From contig AYSC01000033.1 in assembly GCA_000503195.1 (NCBI GenBank), forward strand, positions 1-47,088: a DNA stretch of 47,088 nucleotides, read 5' to 3'. The notes under the pieces are model-generated. The model had not been told where the DNA came from and did not search any database. It was given only the letters and a program-made list of their open reading frames with translations. The translations under genes were made by a program, and so were the position numbers. The stretch's first letter is position 1; each line of letters opens with the position of its first letter. The DNA is from Blastomonas sp. CACIA14H2. Its GTDB lineage: Bacteria > Pseudomonadota > Alphaproteobacteria > Sphingomonadales > Sphingomonadaceae. Below are positions 40,337-47,088 of the stretch, piece after piece.

Positions 40337-40369
40337 TTCCGCCGCTCTAACCAGCTGAGCTACTCCGCC
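40293..40369 (-). tRNA. tRNA-Met (anticodon CAU)
   Basis: A 77-base cloverleaf with encoded CCA. The acceptor stem GGCGGAG/CTCCGCT has one G-U pair. The D arm is GCTC...GAGC and the anticodon stem GCGGA/TCCGT. The loop ATCATAA has anticodon CAT. The T arm carries TTCAAGT and the discriminator base is A. The first acceptor pair is G-U, not the mismatch expected of the initiator tRNA, so it is an elongator Met tRNA, or possibly the tRNA-Ile2 that is lysidine-modified. It is the integration target of the prophage. Confidence 0.93.
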
Positions 40370-40409
40370 ATCCCGGCAGGCACGGGCCGTTGGCCGGTGC
40401 AGGTCGCGC

Positions 40410-40438
40410 CCTATAATTGGCCGATGCGCTGCGGTCAA
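40410..40438 (-). promoter_or_regulatory. Promoter of tRNA-Met
   Basis: On the minus strand, TTGACC (40433-40438) and TATAGG (40410-40415) are separated by exactly 17 bases, ending about 40 bases upstream of the tRNA 5' end. This is a near-consensus sigma-70 type promoter. It lies in host sequence and is not changed by integration. Confidence 0.7.
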
Positions 40439-40565
40439 ACCAAATTGCACTTTGTTCGTGCCAAGAATTCCCTGCGGCGCTTGCGGACTTGTTTTCCGGG
40501 TCTGCAACCGGCAGATGGCTGGCGATGCCGTAACGGCCATGGGCTGGATCTAGGGAGGGAGTGCC

Positions 40566-41801
40566 GTGCAGGACAGCTATGACATCGCCATTGTGGGGGC
40601 AGGCCATGCCGGCGCCCAGGCTGCGATCTGCCTGCGCCAGATGGGCTTTGAAGGCACGATCGGGCTGATCGGCGACGAATCCTTCCCGCCCTACGAGCGC
40701 CCGCCGCTCTCCAAGGAGTATCTCGCCGGCGACAAGCCGTTCGAGCGGATCCTGCTGCGGCCCGAAGCCTTCTGGGCGGAGCGGGGGATCGACCTGCAGT
40801 TGGGCAAGCGGGTCACCGCGGTCGATCCGGCATCGCACAGCCTCACTCTGAGCGGCGGTGCGAGCGTGAGCTATGGCAAGCTGATCTGGGCGACGGGCGG
40901 CACCCCGCGGATGCTCGATTGCCAGGGCAGCAACGCGCGCAACGTGTTCGCGGTGCGCACCCGGGCCGATGTCGACAGGATCATGGCGCGGATGGACGCG
41001 ACGAGCAGCGTCGCGATCATCGGCGGCGGCTATATCGGGCTCGAGGCCGCAGCGGTGATGCGCAAGCTTGGCAAGCAGGTGACGCTGATCGAGGCGCTCG
41101 ACCGCGTGCTGTCGCGCGTCGCAGGGCCCGCGCTGTCGGCCTTCTTCGAGGAAGAGCATCGGGCGCACGGCGTCGATCTGCGCACCGGTTATACCGTCGA
41201 CCATATCGAGACCGACGAGTCGGGTCATGCTGTCGCGGTGCAGTGCGGCAATGGCGAGCGGATCGTGGCGGACATGATCATCGTCGGCATCGGCATCATC
41301 GCGCAGACCGGGCCGCTGATCAGCGCGGGAGCGGCTGGCGGCAACGGCGTCGATGTCGACGAATTCTGCCGCACCAGCCTGCCCGATATCTATGCGATCG
41401 GCGATTGCGCCGCGCATGCCAATGCGTTTGCGAATGATCGCGTCATCCGGCTGGAATCGGTGCAGAATGCCAACGATCAGGCCAAGGTCGCTGCGGCGCA
41501 CATTCTCGATCAGGCGCAGGCGTATAATGCCATTCCGTGGTTCTGGTCGAACCAGTATGACCTCAGGCTTCAGACCGTGGGCCTTTCGGTCGATTACGAT
41601 CAGGAACTGGTGCGCGGCGACCCGGCAAGCCGCAGCTTTTCGGTCGTGTATCTGCGCGGGGGCAAGGTGATCGCGCTCGACTGCGTCAACGCCACCAAGG
41701 ATTATGTGCAGGGGCGCAAGGGCATTCTCGATGCGATCCCGCTCGATCTTGAACAACTCGCCGATGCCAGCGTGCCGATCAAGGAGGTTGGCCACGCCTG
41801 A
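40566..41801 (+). CDS. NAD(P)H-dependent ferredoxin reductase-like flavoprotein
   Basis: A 411-residue FAD/NAD-binding oxidoreductase of the putidaredoxin/rhodocoxin reductase type. The FAD-binding motif [11 protein letters not shown] starts near residue 10. The family block [15 protein letters not shown] follows near 41. The NAD-binding [17 protein letters not shown] is near 152, and the second FAD contact DIYAIGDCA is near 277. It would pass electrons from NADH to a [2Fe-2S] ferredoxin that serves a P450 or a Rieske oxygenase; no partner gene is in the window. GTG 40566 follows a strong GGGAGG. It is the first host gene to the right of the prophage. Confidence 0.88.
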   Translation: MQDSYDIAIVGAGHAGAQAAICLRQMGFEGTIGLIGDESFPPYERPPLSKEYLAGDKPFERILLRPEAFWAERGIDLQLGKRVTAVDPASHSLTLSGGASVSYGKLIWATGGTPRMLDCQGSNARNVFAVRTRADVDRIMARMDATSSVAIIGGGYIGLEAAAVMRKLGKQVTLIEALDRVLSRVAGPALSAFFEEEHRAHGVDLRTGYTVDHIETDESGHAVAVQCGNGERIVADMIIVGIGIIAQTGPLISAGAAGGNGVDVDEFCRTSLPDIYAIGDCAAHANAFANDRVIRLESVQNANDQAKVAAAHILDQAQAYNAIPWFWSNQYDLRLQTVGLSVDYDQELVRGDPASRSFSVVYLRGGKVIALDCVNATKDYVQGRKGILDAIPLDLEQLADASVPIKEVGHA

Positions 41802-41865
41802 GCCGGAATTTTTAGCGAAATCCGGCAAAAAATTTGCGAACAAGGAAACAATCTTGCCCTATCAT

Positions 41866-41900
41866 GGGTTAACCCGCTAGATACGAACATACCATCGTAT
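41866..41900. promoter_or_regulatory. Palindromes upstream of the efflux operon
   Basis: A perfect 10-bp palindrome GGGTTAACCC (41866-41875) is followed by the dyad ATACGA-N8-TCGTAT (41881-41900). They lie in the 196-base gap before the efflux operon, where a repressor of the TetR or MarR kind would be expected to bind. No regulator gene is in the window. The same GGGTTAACCC also occurs at 3245-3254, upstream of TadE1. Confidence 0.45.
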
Positions 41901-41997
41901 ACGGTGTCCCCCAGATTTCTGCGAGTTAGCCATTCCGCTTTCCGTTCGCCTCACACGAACGTTCCTTGCGCGCTATGCCCTTGCTGGCCTGGCGGCA

Positions 41998-43119
41998 TTG
42001 GCGCTCGCCGGCTGTTCGGGCGGAGACGAGGATCAGGATCGGCAGCGCCCCACGCCGGAGGTCGGCTTCGTCGTGGCGAGCGCCAGTTCGGTGCCGGTCG
42101 CGGTCGAGCTCGCAGGCCGGGTTGCCGCGTTCGAGATGTCCGAGGTTCGCCCGCAGGTCACGGGGCTGATACGGCGGCGTTTCTTCACCGAGGGCGCGTA
42201 TGTCCGCGCCGGGCAGACGTTGTACGAAATCGACCAGCGGCTCTATCGCGCCGCGACCGCAGAGGCGAGCGCCAATCTCAACAGCGCCATTGCCAATGCC
42301 GAGGCCACGCGCATCCGCGCCGAACGGCTGAAGCCGCTGGCCGAAGCGCAGGCTGTGGCGATGCAGGATTATACCGATGCGCTGGCCGCCGCGCGCCAGG
42401 CCGCCGCCGCCGTGCAGCAGGGCCGGGCGCAGGTGCAGACTGCCAATGTCAACCTGCAGTTCACCCGTGTGCCCGCGCCGATCAGCGGGCGGATCGGGCG
42501 GTCGCTGTTCACGGTGGGCGCGCTGGTCACCGGCAACCAGGCGGAGCCGCTCGCGGTCATCCAGGGCGTCGATCCGGTGTTCGTCGATATCCAGCAATCG
42601 AGCGCCGATCTGCTCGCGCTGCGGCGTTCGCTGGCGCAGGGCGGCGCGGCACCCGCGAGTGCCGAGGTGTCCTTGATCCTCGAGGACGGCAGCGAATACG
42701 GGCCGCGCGGGACGGTGCAGTTTTCCGAGGTGATGGTCAATGCGGCGACTGGAACGGTGACGCTGCGGGCGCGCTTCGCCAATCCGCAAGGGCTGCTGCT
42801 GCCGGGCATGTTCGTGCGCGCGCGCTTCGACCAGGCGATCAACACCCGTGCGATCCTGGTGCCGCAGGCCGCCGTCACCCACAATGCGCGCGGCGAAGCC
42901 AGCGTGTTTGTGGTCGGTACCGGCAACACGGCGGCCGAGCGCAAGGTCCGGGCCGAGCGCGCCGTCGGCAACGACTGGGTCGTCACGAGCGGCCTCAGGC
43001 CCGGCGACAAGGTGATCGTGCAGGGCCTCGCCAAAATCAGACCCGGCGCGCCGATCCGTCCCGTTCCCGCCAGCAAGCCGCAGGTGATCGCGGCGCCCCG
43101 ACCCGACAAGCAGAGCTGA
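41998..43119 (+). CDS. RND efflux periplasmic adaptor (membrane fusion) lipoprotein
   Basis: A 373-residue AcrA/MexA-type adaptor that links the inner-membrane pump to the outer-membrane channel. Blocks seen: the lipoyl halves around VRPQVTGLIRRRFFTEGAYVRAGQTLYEID and NLQFTRVPAPISGRIGRS, a helical hairpin between them, and the beta-barrel region QGLLLPGMFVRARF. A lipobox LAGC ends an evident signal peptide whose first residues lie upstream. However, the frame has no ATG, GTG or TTG between a stop at 41878 and TTG 41998. The coordinates start at that TTG; the true start is uncertain (see findings). The pump gene follows ten bases after its stop. Confidence 0.85.
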   Translation: MALAGCSGGDEDQDRQRPTPEVGFVVASASSVPVAVELAGRVAAFEMSEVRPQVTGLIRRRFFTEGAYVRAGQTLYEIDQRLYRAATAEASANLNSAIANAEATRIRAERLKPLAEAQAVAMQDYTDALAAARQAAAAVQQGRAQVQTANVNLQFTRVPAPISGRIGRSLFTVGALVTGNQAEPLAVIQGVDPVFVDIQQSSADLLALRRSLAQGGAAPASAEVSLILEDGSEYGPRGTVQFSEVMVNAATGTVTLRARFANPQGLLLPGMFVRARFDQAINTRAILVPQAAVTHNARGEASVFVVGTGNTAAERKVRAERAVGNDWVVTSGLRPGDKVIVQGLAKIRPGAPIRPVPASKPQVIAAPRPDKQS

Positions 43120-43128
43120 GGCGCGGCG

Positions 43129-46100
43129 ATGTCGCGCATCTTCATCGAACGGCCCATCTTCGCCTGGGTGCTGGCGATCATCACGATGCTGGCTGGGGTC
43201 GGTGCGATCTACCTGCTGCCGATCGAGCAATATCCCGATGTCGCGCCGCCCCAGGTCAACATCCGCGCGACCTTTCCCGGCGCTTCGGCCGAGACGCTGG
43301 AAAACAGCGTCACCCAGATCATCGAGCAGCAACTCACCGGCATTGACGGCCTCTTGTATTTCAACTCGAGCTCGACCTCGCGCGGACAGGTGACGATCAG
43401 CGCGACATTCGAGAAGGGCACCGACCCCGATATCGCGCAGGTCCAGGTGCAGAACCAGGTGCAGCAGGCGCTCGCCCGGTTGCCGCAGCAGGTGCAGCAG
43501 CAGGGGCTGCGCGTCACCAAGTCCAACCCCGATTTCCTGTTCATCGTCGGCGTCTATGACGAGACCGACCGCAGCACCAATATCGACGTTTCCGATTTTC
43601 TGGTCTCCAACCTGCAGGATACGCTCTCGCGCATCGAGGGCGTCGGCGAAACCAATGTGTTCGGCTCGCAATATGCGATGCGCATCTGGCTCGATCCGGA
43701 CCGGCTGGCCTCGGTCGGGCTGATGCCGGGCGATATCATCACCGCGATCCGCAACCAGAATACCGAGGTCGCCGCAGGCGAGGTCGGCGGTCTGCCGCAG
43801 CCAGAAACCAACCGGCTGAACGCCACCGTGACCTCGCAGTCGCGGCTGCGCACCGTGGACGAGTTCAAGGCAATCATCCTCAAGTCCGAGCGGACCGGCG
43901 CGATCGTCACGCTGGGCGACGTCGCGCGGGTGGAGCTGGGCGCGGAAAACTATTCTGCATCGAGCCGGATCAACGGCCATCCGGGCGCGGGGCTTGCCAT
44001 CTCGCTCGCGCCGGGCGCCGACGCGCTGGCCACCGCCGATCTGGTGAAACAGGCGGTTGCCGATGCCAAGGCGAGCTTCCCGCCGGGTTACAACGTCGCC
44101 TATGCCAATGATTCGACGGCCTTTATCCGGCTTTCGATCGACGAGGTGGTGCAGACGCTGATCGAGGCAGTGATCCTGGTGGTCATCGTCATGTTCGTGT
44201 TCCTGCAGAGCTGGCGAGCGACACTGATCCCGACCATCGCGGTGCCGGTGGTGCTGCTGGGCACGTTCGCGATCTTCTATCTCGCCGATTTCTCGATCAA
44301 CACGCTGACGCTGTTCGGGCTGGTGCTGGCGATCGGGCTGCTCGTCGACGATGCGATCGTCGTGGTCGAGAATGTCGAGCGTCTGCTCGAGGAAAATCCC
44401 GAGATGACGCCCAAGGAAGCGACGATCCAGTCGATGGGCGAGATCCAGGTCGCGCTGGTCGCGATCGCCGTGGTGCTCTCCGCCGTGTTTCTGCCGATGG
44501 CGTTCTTTGGCGGGTCGACGGGGGTGATCTATCGCCAGTTCTCGATCACCATCGTCTCGGCGATGGTGCTCTCCGCGCTCGTCGCACTGATCCTCAGCCC
44601 GGCACTGACCGCAACGCTGCTCAAGCAGAAACGGCATGACGGCACCGATGCCGAGAGCGGCCTGCATCGCCGCTGGCCTTGGGGCGCGGACAGGCTGGAG
44701 CGCGCGCAGCGCTGGTTCAACCATGGCTTTGCGCGCGGGACCGATCGCTATGTCGCCGCGGTCGAGAAGGTGGTCGATCGCAAATGGATTTTCCTCGCGA
44801 TCTATGCGGTGGTGCTGGTGCTGCTGGTTGCCTTGTTCGTCCGGCTGCCGACCGGCTTCCTGCCGACCGAGGACCAGGGCGCGGCGCGCCTGCAATTCCG
44901 ATTGCCCGCCGGTGCCACGCAAGGGCGTACCCGGGAGGTGCAGCTGGCGATCGAGAAATACATGCTGAACGACGAGCGCCGAAACATCGCGGTGATGTTC
45001 AGCGTCGCCGGCGGCGGGCAGGGCGCGGCGGGGCAGAATACCGGCCAGGGCTTCGTTAATTTCGTCGACTGGTCGCAGCGCACCGCGGCGGAAGATTCGG
45101 CCGACGCGATCAGCGAGCGCGCGACCGAGGCGTTTTCGGCCTTCCGCGATGCGCAGGTCAACGTGCTGGTTCCGGCCGCCATCCGCGGGCTGGGGCAGAC
45201 CAACGGCTTCAGCCTGCAGTTGCAGAATACCAGCGGCATGAGCCGCGAGGAGTTCGCAGAAGCGCGCGACAAGTTGCTGGAATTGGCCGAGAACGACCCC
45301 CTTCTGGCAGGGGTGCGGCTCGGCGAGCTTCCCGATGTGCAGACGCTGCAGGTCGATATCGACCAGCCCAAGCTCGCCGCGCTCGGCCTCAACCAGAATG
45401 ACGTGAATACCACGCTCTCTGCCGCCTGGGGCGGGCAATATGTCAACGATTTCATCGATCGCGGACGGGTCAAGCGCGTGTTCGTCCAGGCCGATGCGCC
45501 TTATCGCGCGACGCCCGACGATATCGGCCGCTGGTTCGTGCGCGGCAATGACGGGCAGATGGCCCCGTTCAGCGCCTTTGCCCGCACCCGCTGGTCGACC
45601 ACGCCGACGACACTGTCGCGTTTCCAGGGCTATCCCAGCTTCCAGTATGAAGGGCAGGCGGCGCCGGGCCAGAGTTCGGGCGAAGCGATGGACAGGATCG
45701 AGGAACTGGCGAAGCAGATTCCGGGTGTCAGCGTCGCCTGGTCGGGGCTGTCGTTCCAGGAGCGGCTGTCCTCAGGCCAGGCCCCCTTGCTCTATTCGCT
45801 GTCGCTGCTCGTCGTCTTTCTTTGCCTCGCCGCGCTCTATGAGAGCTGGACGATCCCTGTCGCGGTGATGCTGGTGATCCCGCTCGGCCTGGTCGGGGCG
45901 ATATTCGCGGTGACGCTGCGCGGGCTCGAGAACGACGTGTATCTCCAGATCGGACTGCTCACGACGATGGGACTCGCGGCGAAGAACGCCATTCTGGTGA
46001 TCGAGTTCGCCGAACAGGCCGAAAAGCGCGGCGCGCGGGTGATCGATGCGGCGCTCGAAGCGGCGCGGCTGCGTCTTCGCCCGATCCTGATGACCAGCCT

Positions 46101-46320
46101 TGCCTTCATCTTCGGCGTGCTGCCGCTGGCCTTGTCGAGCGGGGCAGGCGCGAACAGCCGCATCGCCATCGGCACCTCGGTGATCGGCGGCATGCTGACC
46201 GCAACGGTGCTGGCGATCTTCTTCATCCCGCTGTTCTTCGTGCTCGTCCGCCGGACGACGCGCGACACGCTGAAGAAGCTGCACATCGGCGAGCCCAGAC
46301 CGGGGCAGGGTGCCGCATGA
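43129..46320 (+). CDS. RND efflux pump, HAE1 (AcrB/MexB-like) family
   Basis: A 1063-residue inner-membrane proton/drug antiporter. It begins with the family start FIERPIFAWVLAIITMLAG. Transmembrane segment 4 carries the proton-relay Asp pair in GLLVDDAIVVVENVER (about 400-415). The porter-domain block SRGQVTISATFEKGTDPD and the second transmembrane set (near 870-1035, with GLAAKNAILVIEFAEQ) are present. It is full length and intact. It would expel hydrophobic compounds, dyes or antibiotics through the adaptor and the outer-membrane factor on either side. It overlaps the next gene by four bases. Confidence 0.95.
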   Translation: MSRIFIERPIFAWVLAIITMLAGVGAIYLLPIEQYPDVAPPQVNIRATFPGASAETLENSVTQIIEQQLTGIDGLLYFNSSSTSRGQVTISATFEKGTDPDIAQVQVQNQVQQALARLPQQVQQQGLRVTKSNPDFLFIVGVYDETDRSTNIDVSDFLVSNLQDTLSRIEGVGETNVFGSQYAMRIWLDPDRLASVGLMPGDIITAIRNQNTEVAAGEVGGLPQPETNRLNATVTSQSRLRTVDEFKAIILKSERTGAIVTLGDVARVELGAENYSASSRINGHPGAGLAISLAPGADALATADLVKQAVADAKASFPPGYNVAYANDSTAFIRLSIDEVVQTLIEAVILVVIVMFVFLQSWRATLIPTIAVPVVLLGTFAIFYLADFSINTLTLFGLVLAIGLLVDDAIVVVENVERLLEENPEMTPKEATIQSMGEIQVALVAIAVVLSAVFLPMAFFGGSTGVIYRQFSITIVSAMVLSALVALILSPALTATLLKQKRHDGTDAESGLHRRWPWGADRLERAQRWFNHGFARGTDRYVAAVEKVVDRKWIFLAIYAVVLVLLVALFVRLPTGFLPTEDQGAARLQFRLPAGATQGRTREVQLAIEKYMLNDERRNIAVMFSVAGGGQGAAGQNTGQGFVNFVDWSQRTAAEDSADAISERATEAFSAFRDAQVNVLVPAAIRGLGQTNGFSLQLQNTSGMSREEFAEARDKLLELAENDPLLAGVRLGELPDVQTLQVDIDQPKLAALGLNQNDVNTTLSAAWGGQYVNDFIDRGRVKRVFVQADAPYRATPDDIGRWFVRGNDGQMAPFSAFARTRWSTTPTTLSRFQGYPSFQYEGQAAPGQSSGEAMDRIEELAKQIPGVSVAWSGLSFQERLSSGQAPLLYSLSLLVVFLCLAALYESWTIPVAVMLVIPLGLVGAIFAVTLRGLENDVYLQIGLLTTMGLAAKNAILVIEFAEQAEKRGARVIDAALEAARLRLRPILMTSLAFIFGVLPLALSSGAGANSRIAIGTSVIGGMLTATVLAIFFIPLFFVLVRRTTRDTLKKLHIGEPRPGQGAA

Positions 46321-47088
46321 GGCGCGCGGCTCCGCTGATCGCGCTGGCGCTGCTGTCGGGCTGCTCGATGGCGCCCAAATATGTCCAGCCGGACCTGCCG
46401 GTGCCCGCCTCCTGGCCGGTGGGCGATGCCTATCTCGCGCAGAACGAGGCGGCGCTGCCGGTGATGAGCTATCGCGAGGTCTTCGCCGATCCGCGGCTGG
46501 TGCAGGTAATCGAACAGGCGCTCGCCAACAACCGCAACCTGCGCGTGGCGGCCGCGAATATCGAGGCCGCACGCGCGCAGTTCCGCATCCAGCGCGCCGC
46601 GCAGCTGCCGCAGATCAGCGCGCAGGCCAACCGCACGCAGTTCGACAACGGCACCGCCAATCAGAACCGCAATCAGGATGTCGATATCGGCAACAGCCCG
46701 ACGGCGAGCCGGTCGACCGCGGGTACGCGCTATACCGCCGATATCAGCACCACCGCGTTCGAGCTCGATCTGTTCGGGCGGTTGCAGTCGCTGTCGGACG
46801 CCTCGCTCAACCGCTATTTCGGCACCGAGGCCGCGGCGCGCGCGACGCGCCTCACGCTGATCGGCGATGTCGCCGATGCCTGGCTTACCTATGCTGCCGA
46901 ACGGTCGCTGCTCGCGCTCGCCGAGGACACCGCCGCAAACGCGCGTGAGCGAGTGAAGCTGACCCGGCTGAGACTTGATGGCGGCATCGCTCCGCGCACC
47001 GATCTGCGCCAGGCCGAACAGATCCTCGCCACGGCCGAAGCCGATATCGCGCAGCAGCGCACGGCGCTGGCGCAGGACATCAATGCGC
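46317..47088 (+). CDS. Outer-membrane efflux factor (OprM/NodT-like), cut by window end
   Basis: The first 257 residues of a TolC-family lipoprotein. The signal peptide and lipobox (LLSGCSMAPKYVQP) are typical of the NodT/OprM group, as are the PVPASWP segment and FADPRLVQVIEQALANNRNLRVAAANIEAARAQF. Helical-barrel sequence and the FELDLFGRLQSLSD block follow. It is the exit duct of the tripartite pump. ATG 46317 overlaps the pump stop. The reading frame is open at the last base of the window, so the gene continues beyond it. Confidence 0.92.
   Translation, partial: MRRAAPLIALALLSGCSMAPKYVQPDLPVPASWPVGDAYLAQNEAALPVMSYREVFADPRLVQVIEQALANNRNLRVAAANIEAARAQFRIQRAAQLPQISAQANRTQFDNGTANQNRNQDVDIGNSPTASRSTAGTRYTADISTTAFELDLFGRLQSLSDASLNRYFGTEAAARATRLTLIGDVADAWLTYAAERSLLALAEDTAANARERVKLTRLRLDGGIAPRTDLRQAEQILATAEADIAQQRTALAQDINA

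Noticed and set aside
41926-45438. A 1170-residue open frame on the minus strand across the efflux genes
   Set aside because: It is antisense to the adaptor and pump, whose motifs are unmistakable. Its composition (His, Asp and Arg rich) is that of a GC-rich shadow frame.

Overview
The window is GC-rich DNA that fits an alphaproteobacterium, most likely a sphingomonad. The clues are codon use, the family of TadE-like pseudopilin proteins, and the style of the RND efflux and FAD reductase genes; this assignment is inference. About 37 kb of it (3436-40306) is one apparently complete P2-like prophage, flanked by a 14-bp direct repeat and inserted at the 3' end of a tRNA-Met(CAU) gene.

Host left flank (1-3435): a small exported protein, a membrane-anchored wHTH/TPR regulator, and a stand-alone TadE-like protein (TadE1) with a 17-residue poly-aspartate tail. 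Host right flank (40307-47088): the rest of the tRNA gene and its promoter, a ferredoxin-reductase-like flavoprotein, and a tripartite RND efflux operon (adaptor, pump, outer-membrane factor cut by the window edge).

Prophage layout: attL; a small basic ORF; an AT-rich iteron region that looks like an origin (3887-4126); a membrane-protein moron; a Dam-type methylase; then the P2 morphogenesis set. Portal and terminase run leftward. O N M L X, lysis genes, R S, J I H G, a beta-helix tailspike, V W, FI FII E/E' T U D run rightward. Next comes a leftward cassette (27542-31480) of a second TadE-like protein, an exported SNase-like protein, two membrane proteins and the S24 repressor. After a divergent operator region follow the rightward early genes: Cro-like, unknown, CII-like, Ogr-like activator, primase-helicase, small proteins, a beta-class methylase and a large serine recombinase.

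How the parts fit: the repressor and Cro-like protein face each other across ACAACC-type operators. The early operon encodes an Ogr-like zinc protein, and three TTGTWA-N9-TAACAA dyads (two inside a 46-bp exact repeat) sit upstream of the capsid, baseplate and sheath operons, so a complete late-activation circuit is visible. The recombinase gene ends inside the tRNA gene. Joining the two att sites in silico keeps its frame open and gives a very basic tail instead of the tRNA-derived one, so integration should swap the C-terminus of the enzyme. The prophage copy of a host-type TadE pseudopilin in the lysogeny cassette, beside the host copy 0.26 kb outside attL, is the most unusual cargo.
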